In this document: positions 25,091 through 35,754 of the stretch, in pieces
How the letters are laid out: each line of letters begins with the position of its first letter
How positions within the stretch are numbered: the stretch's first letter is position 1
DNA from: Chelydra serpentina
Taxonomy: Eukaryota; Chordata; Testudines; Chelydridae
NCBI GenBank assembly: GCA_037349315.1
Contig: JBAIAC010000023.1
Coordinates: forward strand, 36,060,501-36,124,500
Direction of reading: 5' to 3'
Length of the DNA: 64,000 nt
Notes under the pieces: model-generated
Told to the model about the DNA's origin: nothing
The model's database searches: none
What the model saw: only the letters and a program-made list of their open reading frames with translations
Translations under genes and position numbers: made by a program

Positions 25091-25627
25091 GTATTCTCAT
25101 TTGCAATTTTCACAGGTAGCAGCAAAGGGTGAATGAATTCATGCTGAGGCTTGCAGCTCTTTTTCTTTATGTTGTAGCATATGGATTATGATGGCACTTT
25201 TAAACCTCCACACATGAAGCATAAAATCAATTTTTAAGAACACACCAACTTTGGAAGCTTTTTTTTTTTAAAAAAAAAAGATCTACAAATTAGTAAAAGA
25301 ATAAATCTTGAACACTGGCTGTTTTCCAATGTGCTTCCACCCACCATGTCTATTTCAGATCTGATAAGAGTGTCTGAAATGACAGAAGGTTTCTGTTCTT
25401 TCTGAAGGGATGTTTTTGACATGTCTGATGTAATATGTTAGCTCTTCGGCACTATAGGAATAACTTGAGAAGCTTAAGATTTCAGTTACAAAAATCCCCA
25501 AAATAGCTATTTTGGGCTTAATCCTGCAATCATTCTTTTTGAGCCAAATTATGCTCATTGTTACACCATCATAAACCTGCAGTAATTTCCTGGACATAAA
25601 TAATGAAAGCATTGTCTTTAGGCGAAC
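25091..25627. other. unique sequence, nothing recognised
   Basis: AT-rich with a T9/A10 run near 25260. No gene seen. Confidence 0.45.
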
Positions 25628-25630
25628 TAA

Positions 25631-25946
25631 GGGCTTGTCTTCACTGCCGTGGATCCAAGTGGATCCCAGTGGATCCCAGTGGATTCACTGCCGTGCTACA
25701 TCAGCACAGCTGCATCGTCTGGTGTAGACACGCTCTGTTGATGGGAGAGCACTCTCCCGTCAATGTAATTACTCCACCTCAATGAGATGTAGAAGCTATG
25801 TCAGCAGGAGAGTGTCTTCCACCAACATAGCGCAATGTAGACAGCGCTTTAAGTCGACGTAACTTACATCATTCAGGGAGATAGATTTTTTCACACCCCT
25901 GAGAGACGTAAGTTACATTTACTTAAGCGGCAGTGTAGACAAGCTC
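25631..25946. mobile_element. Harbinger-like MITE, 316 bp
   Basis: Ends gggcttgtcttcactgcc and ggcagtgtagacaagctc are inverted repeats with two mismatches. They are flanked by taa (25628-25630) and tta (25947-25949), compatible with the 3-bp TWA target of PIF/Harbinger, although the two copies differ. Inside are about three tandem copies of a 10-mer (tggatcccag, 25650-25684) and an internal foldback (gacgtaacttac versus gtaagttac). No coding capacity. Confidence 0.7.
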
Positions 25947-25949
25947 TTA

Positions 25950-26569
25950 GACACATGGTTCTTCAAGGATGCTCAATTAGTACAGTGATGGATGGATGTG
26001 TACGGGCTGAAGGACAGTTCCTTTTATTTCAGACACAATAGTCTATACAGTTTTATGTTAGCTGAGTGTGTGAGGGAAATACCAAGGCCCTGAATTTCAA
26101 TAATATATTATGGAGAGGGGATGTATCTTAAAAATAAAAAAGCTTCTTTGGAAGGATGCAACCCCTTCCACACTGCTTGTCCCATCTGCTCATAGGACCA
26201 TGTTGATGATATCTATATATCTTATAGGCAAAATATGTTATGACAATTCTTAGGCTCTGTTGGGTAACAGTGCACAGGACTCTGCTAGAGATTAAAATAG
26301 TGTATGTCATTATGTGGTATAATGTTTATATTTTTAGCCTAGCATCTCAAAAGTTTTTCCATGCCATGGTGTTTCTTTCATATTGACCTAGATGTTTTGG
26401 ATTCCCTGAATCTTGTAAAAGCCTTGACCCGTGGAGTTTGTTTCCATTGATGAACCACAAGTGTAGGTATTTCCACGTCTCTGCTACTAACAAGAGACAT
26501 ACAGCTACTGGATAACTGAATCTTTAGCTTAAAGATCATCTCCACGCAGTCTGTCTTAATGGAGGTAAC
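25950..26569. other. unique sequence, nothing recognised
   Basis: AT-rich sequence between two mobile elements. No gene seen. Confidence 0.45.
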
Positions 26570-26576
26570 AGATTAA

Positions 26577-26722
26577 CATGCATCTGAAGACATGCATCCG
26601 ACAAAGTGGGTATTCATCCACGGAAGCTTATGCTCCAATACGTCTATTAGTCTATAAGGTCCCACAGGACTCTCTGCCACTTTTACAGATCCAGACTAAC
26701 ACGGCTACCCCTCTGATACTTG
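26577..26722 (+). mobile_element. Penelope-like element fragment, subfamily 1 (copy A)
   Basis: Shares its body with the copies at 35.0 and 38.8 kb: gtgggtattca, aagcttatgctccaatacg, attagtctataagg, and the tail agatccagactaacacggct. The flanking agattaa at 26570-26576 and 26723-26729 is a plausible target duplication. The hammerhead-like core (26598-26635) is damaged: the conserved CUGANGA is CCGACAA and the GAAA is GGAA. Confidence 0.7.
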
Positions 26723-26729
26723 AGATTAA

Positions 26730-27882
26730 AAATGTTTATGTTTATTGTATTCTTACAATAATCATAATGAATAACATAAGGGCATTAACAACTAGCGACA
26801 CAATAAGAATGTAAGCTAGGATACCCATAAAAATGGCACCTATCATGGGCATATTTACACACGTTCGCACACATCTTTTCAAGATTGTCTTATTCTTCAT
26901 ACCAAACAATGACAGATGAATTTCTTAAGAGCAGCTCCATTCCTCCTACCTACTCTGTAATTCTAACAGAGCTGTCCTTTTCATAAGTCCTAGTAATTTC
27001 ATATTTCCTTCTGGAAACGCAGCTAAAATGAGCAGAAAGAATTGCAATATAGAACCACAAGGGACACATGGAATAAGGAGGAAAGGTGTTAGCAAAATGT
27101 GACAACTTTTCTGAGACTTCAGAGACCACGTTTCAAACCCGATTTGAAGTGATGGATGTTTGATGGATTTAGCTCAGTCACATCGGGCAGACTGGCCTGT
27201 AATCCACTTTGTAACTGTCACACATTAGTTGATAATGCTTAGGAGAGGATTGGCAAGACAGAGCAACATGATAATAGAATTACCTCTATCATCTACTTTA
27301 TACACAGTTTATTAAACTGGGATCATCAATGGTGAGCTAGTGCTAAGGACCCTTGCTATGTCACTGCATTTTCAGGAAGTATGTCTGGAATGGGGCAGAA
27401 AAGACTACATTTTCCCCCACCTCATTCCAGATATGATGCAGTATATAGCACTGTTGGGATGTTATGCCTTTCTATGAAACACTCAGCACTATCCAGTGTT
27501 GGAGACAAGATCCTGCCCATGATGGATCATTGCCATGCAGCAGTATGGAAAAAACTATAGATGTTCCTATAGGAACACATATGTCCACCATACCTTTGCA
27601 CACAGGTTTATGACAAAGGGAATTCCCCTCCTCCTTCCCCTGAGGTATGGGGAGGAGAAGCTGATGCCAATATGCCACTAGGGACAGAAGAGTCCAGTTC
27701 TGCATGCCCTGCACCCAGTATTACCACTGAGGAATCTGGTCCACACCTACAGACACCCTAGTCATGTGCTGCCATGAGCAAATTGACCTATGGCCTGGTG
27801 TCTGGAAGAACTCTTCCCCCTTGGCCACTTTTGTGGGGCTCATCTGATTAGCCATGTCTTCTGTCCTCTTTCACTCTTCACA
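26730..27882. other. unique sequence, nothing recognised
   Basis: No gene or repeat that I can support. Confidence 0.45.
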
Positions 27883-27967
27883 GGCCAGATCTTCAGCTGG
27901 TGTGACTGACACAGCCCTGTTGACTTCAGTGGAACCGAGCCCTTTTACCCCAGGTGAAGATCTGGCT
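27883..27967. repeat. ancient dispersed palindrome (copy 5)
   Basis: Left arm ggccagatcttcagctggtg and right arm ccccaggtgaagatctggct lie around gttgacttcagtgg. The arms are the best-preserved pair of the family in this window. Confidence 0.65.
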
Positions 27968-29100
27968 CTATACATGTAATTGTTACCCCAAAGCCACGTG
28001 TAGAGTGGGGGATGGGGGGAAAAGGAGATGAAAGGACTGATGATGTGATGCCGCATGTGGGTGCTGAGCTCACTGGGGCAGCTGCCAAAGGGGAGGGCAG
28101 GAGTAACTTCAGTATTTTTTAGGAAGCAAGGCACTGGCATGATGCTTGTCAAACACAATGGCTCAGTCACTTTGCTTCCATCAGCCCTTTCCCTACACTC
28201 TTCATCTCTATTGTGTCTATTTAGACTAAGCTTTTCCCAGTGGGGAATTCTGGGCTAGGTTCTGGTTTCCACTTAAATCCAGAGTTACGTCAAGACAGCA
28301 AATCTGGATTTTCACTCATTCCAGCAAGCAAACTCTGACCTCTTTGTCTACATCTGTGAAGCACCCAGAACATGGATGCCATATTAAATAATAAAGATAG
28401 CCATACTTAATAAACAGATGAGAACATTTTCAGCCCTCTGAGCTCTTTGTTTTCTCTCTGCATAAGCACATTTTTATAGCAGGCTGCTGTGATCTTCCAA
28501 GGGATAATATGATGTGGTCTGAGCCAAGTTAATTTGCTTCCTCTTCTTTTTTTAGGATTGCAGATATCATCAAAAACAAACAGTACAAAGAAGTGGGGCG
28601 GGGAGGAGGGAGAACAGGCAGAGCAGAAATTGATTCAGAAACTAATTAAAATAAAGCATAGTCCTCAAATCCTCTTTAAATTATTCAGATGTCCCAATAC
28701 TGAAGAAAGCAATGGCTCCTCTTAGCTGTTCTTCACTAAGTGCTCTGTTTTGGTTTCCAGAAATAACTATTTTAATTAAATGTTCAAGACCTACTCAAGT
28801 GAATTCAGACTCTCACAGCTAGGGATTTTGAAGACTTCCAACGGACGTGCATTTTTGGTGGCTCTGAATATTTATAATGGAGGTGCCTTTTTAAAGGAGA
28901 CAGAGGTCAGGATTTCAAATCAATGGACAGAATCCTAGTCCTGAGTAAGCCACTGGCTCTCTTTAGACTAGATTGTAGTCTTACAGATCATCAATGTAAG
29001 GGGCAATGTATAACTGCACCACTCCAGGAGCAGAGCAGAGAATTAATTCTGGCTCAGAGAATCATGAACAATTCCTTCCCTGCTCCCCCACTTGCTCTGT
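27968..29100. other. unique sequence, nothing recognised
   Basis: Includes gtctacatctgtgaagcacc at 28347, a weak resemblance to a retroelement tail that I could not bound. No gene seen. Confidence 0.45.
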
Positions 29101-29108
29101 GGAGGGAG

Positions 29109-29310
29109 CAGAGCTGGCTTCAGGCACCAGCAAAGGAAGCAGGTGCTTGGGGGGGCACATCTGAAGGGGCGGCATTCCGGCCATTCCAGGGGCAGCACAT
29201 TTCAAGGGCTTTTTTTTTTTTTTTTTTTGCGCTTCGGCAGGTATGGCCGTAGCTTTTTTTTTAGGGGGGGGGGGCGCTTGGGGTGGCAAAAAAAGCTAGA
29301 GCCGGCCCTG
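29109..29310. mobile_element. short non-autonomous hAT element
   Basis: The left end cagagctggcttcaggcacc and the right end gctagagccggccctg are inverted relative to each other. The flanks ggagggag (29101-29108) and ggagagag (29311-29318) form an 8-bp target duplication with one mismatch. The interior contains a T-run of about 19 bases at 29211 and a G-run at 29264. Its termini (CAGGGCCGGC-like) match those of the elements at 32906 and 56614, so all three seem to be one hAT group. Confidence 0.78.
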
Positions 29311-29549
29311 GGAGAGAGTAACTAACTTCATCCCTTTTCATGGAACAGGTTAGTCCTCACTGTGCACCTGGCCATGAAGTACGGGGATGGAGCAGGATCT
29401 AGGGCTCTTCCCACTTGGCCTTCAGCTCACAACAGGGGATGCTACTTTCCGTACTGCAGCCACAATCAGTGTCCACTCAGGGGTCTAGGTGAGGGTTCTG
29501 TCTCCCTCACACAGCTCTCAGTAAGGTTTGTGATAATTTAATCATCAGT

Positions 29550-29680
29550 GACTGTGGACAAGCATCTTGATCTTCATGCCTCAGTTTCCTCATTTGTGGA
29601 ATGTGGTAATCAAACATATCCAATTTTCTCTCTTTGCAAAGCATGTGGAGAACTGCAGATGAAAAGTGCCAAATGTTACT
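29550..29680 (+). repeat. MIR-type CORE-SINE fragment
   Basis: Core phrases cttcatgcctcagtttcctc, atttgtggaatgtggtaatc and the later agatgaaaagtgcc place this as a diverged sense MIR. An (AAT)n-like tract follows at 29709-29735. Confidence 0.65.
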
Positions 29681-29735
29681 TTAACAGAGTAACAAAATAA
29701 TAAACAATACAATAATAAATAAATAATAATAATAA

Positions 29736-32106
29736 GGTGAGGTCTTTAGAATCCGTCATTGTCCTCTGTCCATTTGTTCCAAGAGAACTGATCTCCAAAG
29801 GCTGAGTACAGAACTTTCCCTAAGGAACATAGCAATCCCTCCTGGCAGTGGGGCAGTCCAGCACTAACCACCACAATGGGGCTCCTCCTTCCTTGACATT
29901 TCAGACTGCTGGAAAAATTCTGATCCTCTTCCACCACTACTGGGAAATTGAGCCTTCCCATTTCACGTGGTGGAACAACAAGAATACCTTTAGAGTGACC
30001 ATCTCCCCTCAATGAGAAATTGCTTAGGGAAACATTCTAGGAAGTGCCTATTTCAAGCCAGGTTCCTGCGACATTTATGTTGGGAAAACATGCTAACTAA
30101 CAGTAATTAAAAACACTCTTGTGGCTGTAGCCCTGACCAACAAAACACCACCTTGGCAAGCCTGTCATTCTAATACAAATCCTAACCTTGCACTGGAGAG
30201 CTGAAGGCCAGCCTGATCACACAGCTGCTACTCTCATCACTGGGATTTTTCAAAACTTGCACAACTGGAGGTTCCACTTGGCAACTGCACTGAAAGCCTG
30301 TAGTTCTCCAGGACTTCTGAAATTACTGCCGAGGACAATGTCTCCAGATGTTACTAAGAACAGTGGATAGTAAGGTACAAAAACCAGATCAGAGCTTGAG
30401 ATGAGGTGGGTACGTCTAACAATAACCCCAAGGGCAAGATTTTCAAAGCTCGTATGGCCTGATTTTTCAAAGAGGTTGAACAGCTGTAACTCCTGTTGGT
30501 GACTTCAGTGGACAAAAATGTGCCTAGCTATGTGAGTAAGGCTTGCATTGGCGCACTCACATTGGGTGACTGTGCACAGAAATGGGCTCTTGCGTGCGAG
30601 GGGGAACACCAGGGTTGGTTAAGTGATTCCCAAATCCCACACCACATGCCTGAGAAAATGTCCAGCTTGCCTCCAGCTAGGCTAAACTCCCTTGGTTCCC
30701 TTCCTCCCTTCTACTTTGGGGAGGAAGTAACCTCAGGAACAAATGCTGCACTCAGCACTTATCTGAGCAGAGACAAGCCCCATATAAGGATCAGGCATGA
30801 TGTTGGGGGGGGCCCTTTGCAGAGTCACACATACAGCCAGCAATAATATAATACACCCAGCCTCCAATACCTAAATATAGAGATTAATACTCTCCACACT
30901 GAGTACGAGTCCTAACACTCCCAGCTCGCTCACTGGTGCTTAGGCATAGTGCAAGCTCAGCGTGCTGCATCCTGGGCTCTGCTGGGCTGACTGGTGTCCG
31001 TCCCCATGTTCGGTGATACAGGGCTGGGTCTAGCCTGCCACCTCCCAGGTCAGCTGCCTGGTCTGCAGCTCATCTCCATCTTGCAGTGCTGAATCAGGTT
31101 CATGCGCGGCATGACAGAGGGGAGCAGCACTATTATTCGTATCAGCCCTGAGGATCCCCTGGCAGTGAAGAGTCTTCAAGACGTGCTGGACATCTGAAAG
31201 CTTGTGCCCTTTCCCAGCAAATAACTATACCCACTGGCTTGGGAGGACTCAGTTGATCACGATGACTCAGCTTCCAGTGCTCAAAGAGCTTTTCCGTCTG
31301 GATAGCAGTAACTTAAGAGTTACCTAGCAGTAACCTAGGAGTGCCCAATAACAAACTCATCCACAGAACACTGAGGATGACAGGCATGATCGGGCAAGAG
31401 CCAATGAATTTAGTCTGCTCCCAGTCAGGCATTGGATCTAGTATTTGTCCATTCAAGGCTCAGTCTTTCACCCCAAGGACTCAGTTTAAGGCCACGACAT
31501 TCTGTGCCTCATCTCTACCTAACAGACTTCTGCAAACTCTTGGTGGATAGACCATTCTAGTGGGACTGGTAACTGGCTCTCCTTCTAGCCACTGGGTTTC
31601 CCCATTGCTCCTTGTCCCCCTGCACAGTAGCCTGACACAATGGCTACCTTAAGTACAGGGATTGCTCTCTCAACACTTCATTGGCAAGATACCCCGTGGG
31701 GCGGGGATGACTGAAGTGGGGAGACCACATCACCACCCATCCCCTCTCCACCAACCAATGGATCTGGCTGCATGGGCAGGGGAACGCATGCTGCACTAAG
31801 GAAGAGGTACAGCAGTGGGCGTGCTCCCTTTGCACGCCTATGGAGCTCCACCTGGAGAACACTGGTCGGCACAGCCCTGACTACAGAGCTGTGATTAAAG
31901 ACTAGAACTGAACCTGACATTTTCCTCTATCTTCTAAAACAAAAAGTCGTCAAATTTATCCTTTCTACAATGTCCAGAGAAGAACATAACCCATGTTGTT
32001 ATCTGATATCAAATAAACCTGTGAGAAAGGGACACTTTGGAAGAAAGGCTGTGTCCTGCTCTTGACCATTAACCATTATTAAGCCCATTTAATAGCTCCA
32101 GTCTAT
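29736..32106. other. unique sequence, nothing recognised
   Basis: Open frames up to 116 codons (30496-30846) lack domains and codon structure. The phrase cctgatttttcaaagaggtt near 30460 recalls old sauropsid repeats but cannot be bounded. Confidence 0.45.
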
Positions 32107-32290
32107 GGTCTTGTTTACACTACACAGTTTTGTCGACAAAAGTCAGCTTTCATTGACAAAACAATGGAAGTGTACCCACTACTACAATGCTCCTCCCACC
32201 AAAATTATCTATCACCCCGCCACAGTGAAGCAACCCCATTGCTTCAAAGCCATCAAGCATTTCCTGCCCAATACAGAGAGTCACAGTCCT

Positions 32291-32593
32291 TCATAGTAGG
32301 AGGCGATTAATGGCCCTGCACACTTGCATCACCACACTCGACTTTCCAACTCCAAACTGATTCGTAACTAACCACGCGCTTTTCCACTGTGAGCTCTCAG
32401 TCTGGTGTCCTTGTGCTGCAGTGGAGGGATGAGCTCCTCTCAGTTCCAGGAAGGTGGATTTGCGCATCTGAAAGTTCTGCAGCCACTGCTCATCATTTCA
32501 TACGATGACAATGAGATCCCACCACTCAGTGCTTGTTTCCCAGGCACGGTACCGATGGTCCATCGTGTGCAGCTGCTCTGTGAATGCCAGCAG
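32291..32593 (-). pseudogene. HARBI1-like transposase remnant
   Basis: A 101-codon minus-strand stretch reads through one in-frame TGA (32498-32500). Before the stop it contains YRAWETSTEWWD and after it DEQWLQNFQMRKSTFLEL. It ends with NQFGVGKSSVVMQVCRAI, the helix-turn-helix-like DNA-binding segment typical of PIF/Harbinger transposases. A section between FLEL and NQFG is shortened relative to what I know of the family. The DDE nuclease domain that should follow is missing, so the protein cannot be active. In intact elements this enzyme cuts and pastes the element with help from a Myb/SANT-like partner, which is not seen here. Family assignment is confident; the exact boundaries are approximate. 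Confidence 0.8.
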
Positions 32594-32905
32594 CAATCTT
32601 GAATTTTTTCTTTCCATGGCTCACAGAAGCACAAGCACCATCACTTCACGTTGATTCACAGCTCATGAAATACTGCAAGACCGGCTGTGTTGTGTTCATA
32701 ATGCTCGTCAGCAGTTCAAGATCCATGCTCTCAGGCAGAGATGGCTGGTGCACAGTTAACAAGGGCTGTTGAAAAATGGCACAAAACGAAGTTGGAAGCC
32801 CATGGAATGATGAAAAAACGTTATCGTGGGACAGTGAGCACACCCCTCTGATGCACCATGATCTGTTCCCAGAGCTCCCAGTGGCAGAGGGTGGTGAGTT
32901 ACACA

Positions 32906-33189
32906 CAGGGGTGACTAACAATTTTGCTGCCCCAAGCAGGGGCGGCAGCCCTGCCCCCGATGCAGGCAGTCCCAGTCCGTGGCGGCAAGGGAAGGGAGGC
33001 AGATGTGCTGCCCCATTGCCACTGCGGCAGGCGAGAATGGGGAGGCAGTCCGAGTCCCGCGGCAGCAATTCGGCAGCGGGAAGAGCGGACCTCCCGACGA
33101 ATTGCCGCCGCGGGACTCGGACTGCCACCCCATTCTCGCCTGCCGCCCCAAGCACCAGCTTGAAAAGCTGGTGCCTGGAGCTGGCCCTG
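32906..33189. mobile_element. palindromic hAT element nested in the Harbinger
   Basis: Flanked by a perfect 8-bp duplication, gttacaca (32898-32905 and 33190-33197). It starts caggggtgac and ends gcctggagctggccctg, related to the ends at 29109 and 56614. The interior has nearly perfect inverted arms of about 47-50 bp (33026-33072 and 33098-33147; gcgagaatgggg versus ccccattctcgc) around a 25-bp loop, then a small hairpin agcaccagcttgaaaagctg. No transposase. Since it interrupts the Harbinger, it inserted later. The 146- to 169-codon frames over it are products of the GC-rich palindrome. Confidence 0.85.
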
Positions 33190-33372
33190 GTTACACAGTG
33201 GGATAGCTACTCATGATACAAAGCTCTCTCTCTGAATGCAAGAGCACCGACTGTGGACGCGCTCTGCTGACACAAGGAGTGTTGTGTGGACGTGCACACC
33301 CAATGTAATTAAAGCGGCTTATGATCATCAACGTGACTTAAGTCAACTTAACTTTGTAATGTAGACAGGGCC

Positions 33373-34637
33373 TAATTCTTATTGCACTGGAATGTTCCTC
33401 CCCAGGTTAAAGAAAAAATAGTTCCAATTACTTTGCATTGGAATCTGCTTGATTTCAATGGGTCTAAGAATTAACAGAGTTTACAGTCTGACTCTGCGAG
33501 AACTACAAGCCTAGAACGTTGCACTTTTCTTCCACCCACCATAATCTCTTTTTTTCAAATCCCAATGCATCCTTCTTAAGGTGTTCTGTGTTGATGTATA
33601 ACCTTGCATGAATTCTTCACCCACTTTTCTTCTCGAATCAATCCCGTCTGCAGGCCTTAAGCTTCATTCATTTAAGAAGGATTCTCAGAAAGATCTCCTC
33701 TCTTGCAGCGTGTTAAATCTGTCATCAGCATACCATAAACACACCAGATACACTGCACCATTGCAAAACCTCAGAGTATTTTGATTTACTATCAATGTAA
33801 ACTTTCATCTTCTTCTACAGTCTTATTTAAAAACCTCTGCTATATTTTAATTTGAACTTAATGATGGCGTACAGAAAGTCATTTCTGTAAGTAAATGTTT
33901 AGCACAATGGCAGCTGTTATTTGTCCCCTCCCCCATTCTTGGTTTTGATTAAAAGATATTTATTAAAAAAACATGTTTTGCAGACATGCTGCATTGTACT
34001 GCTGGTAACACAGCTAATCAGTTAATTCTGGAGGGTTGCTAATACATTCAATTTGCACTATCGTACCATCAGCATTTAAGTGAAGAAAGGGTCATTTAAA
34101 AAAAATCTTTTACCCCTGTGGAATATCTAACGTATTCTTCCCAAACAACATGCCTTCCAGTTCAGAGCAATGGTATCACAGGCTACACTGCCATGGCTAA
34201 CAGCTGTCACACATCACCATAATAAAAACAATGACTTGGAATACAATCAAGATGCAGTGGATAATAAAATAGCTTTTTATCTTTGATTTAACTGAGAACA
34301 GCAGGGTTGGTACTGAATGCAGAGGTATCACTAATGGTCTGAAGCCATGTTTTTTGGAGTTAAGGAAATTAGAGTACAATCATCGTTCCAGCTAAACTTT
34401 TGAGCTCATTCTCTTTTTAACTGCCGCAGCATTAGTCACCTTTTTCCTTGACAAGCCTGTAATGAATTCATGCATGTGGAGAGTACATAAAACTTAGCAA
34501 CCAGAGGGCTCCGCTTGGCCAAAACAGCCCTACAGTCCAGAAAATAGTTCATTGTGGAAATGACTAAACTTCTCCACATATCATACCACCCAGGTTAAGC
34601 GCTGTAATTTTGTAAACTGAAGTTAATGAAGATCTAT
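33373..34637. other. unique sequence, nothing recognised
   Basis: AT-rich, no gene seen on either strand. Confidence 0.45.
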
Positions 34638-34726
34638 GGGCCAGATCCTCAGCTAGTGTAAAATAGTGCAGTTCTACTGAAGCCAACGGTGTGACTCTGA
34701 TTTTCACTGGTTGAGTTTCTGGCTCC
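34638..34726. repeat. ancient dispersed palindrome (copy 6)
   Basis: Left arm gggccagatcctcagctagt and right arm ttcactggttgagtttctgg lie around gttctactgaagccaa. The left arm is close to consensus. Confidence 0.58.
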
Positions 34727-35020
34727 AGGTGTATTAAGAATAACAGAGTACCTACAATATGTCTATATTTTGGATATATCATCAACCATCCACACCCAAC
34801 AGATGTAAGTGCAATGCCAAATCCTAAGGTCTATGTATTCAGTCAAAACTGTCATTGACACCCATAATGAGGGCATTCGGTACTTCTCAGGATTGGGTCT
34901 GTGTGACACAGAGGTCCACTGATGGCTCTGTGTGTCAAGCAACTCTTGTCATGCCTGACATACTCACTACACCTAACACACGATTGTCATAATCTGTATC
35001 TAAAAATATCATGTAAGGTA

Positions 35021-35165
35021 TTGTAGAAGCGACAAAGAGTCCTGTGGCACCTTATAGACTAACAGATGTATTGGAGCATAAGCTTTCGTGGGTGAATACC
35101 CACTTCTTCAGATGCATGCATCTTTGTCGCTTCTACAGATCCAGACTAACACGGCTACCCCTCTG
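35021..35165. mobile_element. Penelope-like foldback copy (copy B) with 10-bp target duplication
   Basis: Flanked by atgtaaggta on both sides (35011-35020 and 35166-35175), and by 13 bp if one mismatch is allowed. The body (35023-35122) is in minus orientation. It switches to plus at about 35122, so gtagaagcgacaaag (35023-35037) and ctttgtcgcttctac (35122-35136) are inverted copies. The plus-strand tail agatccagactaacacggct then ends the element. The minus body includes an intact hammerhead-like core, listed separately. No reverse transcriptase is present. Confidence 0.8.
35074..35111 (-). ncRNA. hammerhead-ribozyme-like motif (copy B)
   Basis: Read on the minus strand: CTGAAGA (conserved CUGANGA box), one extra A, a 6-bp stem II (GTGGGT and ACCCAC around ATTC), GAAA, then GC-TTAT-GC (short stem III with an A-U closing pair) and TC as the candidate cleavage site. 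Hammerhead motifs with very short stem III are known in Penelope-like retroelements. The extra A before stem II and the weak stem I pairing leave catalytic activity uncertain. Confidence 0.55.
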
Positions 35166-35175
35166 ATGTAAGGTA

Positions 35176-35752
35176 CTGTATACCAACTGATAACATGCTG
35201 GTCTTGAAAATCATTGTGTGCTGTTTGTATGGGGTGTGTACAAAGAATTATAAATATGTACTAGAATTACATTCTTAGCCTGTGTTTGGCAAGGAATACA
35301 CAAGCCACTCTGCCCTTGACAAAGGAATGTGTATTAACAATGAAGGTACAATTACATATGAGGTAAAAATGCTATCAAGTTAACAAGCAATGGAGAAGAT
35401 AGTATGGTGTCTATACCCCAAACCGGGGAATAAAAAGTAAGTCCGGGCAGAGTTTCATTTCACACATTTCAAAGGTTTACTGAAGAACAGGAGAGAAGCC
35501 CCTGGCTATCCTTCACCTAAGGAGTCAAAGAATCCAAATGCTTTGAGTGCTGTGTGTTGGGTCCTGGCTAAAGGTCTAGCCAGCCGTGGTGGAAGAAAGA
35601 CTGTGGTGAGAAAAACTTCTTTGAACGAAAGACTCTAGTTTGTTAAGTTGAGTTTTAGTCTTAGAAGTATATTTTTACCTTTGTTTGTTTGTAACCATTT
35701 TTATCCTTATTCATTATACTTGGTATCACTTAACTGTATGTCCTTTTGTTAA
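35176..35752. other. unique sequence, nothing recognised
   Basis: No gene or repeat that I can support. Confidence 0.45.
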
Positions 35753-35754
35753 TA

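Larger units (their letters stand above)
32107..33372 (-). mobile_element. PIF/Harbinger element with transposase remnant, interrupted by a hAT
   Basis: The left end (tggtcttgtttacactac) and right end (aatgtagacagggcc) form inverted repeats of the gtctacact type seen in the other Harbinger-like MITEs here. The minus strand carries part of a HARBI1-like transposase (32291-32593). At about 1.27 kb, including a 284-bp nested hAT, the element is far shorter than an autonomous Harbinger. Most of the DDE catalytic domain is absent. I cannot define the 3-bp target duplication with certainty. Confidence 0.75.

Noticed and set aside
26577..26722. Active ribozyme in copy A
   Set aside because: Both required boxes are mutated (CCGACAA and GGAA), so it is listed only as a mobile-element fragment.
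32646..33155. 169-codon minus-strand open frame, with a 146-codon plus frame over the same bases
   Set aside because: Spans the boundary between the Harbinger element and the nested GC-rich hAT palindrome. Both strands are open because of composition, and no domain is visible.
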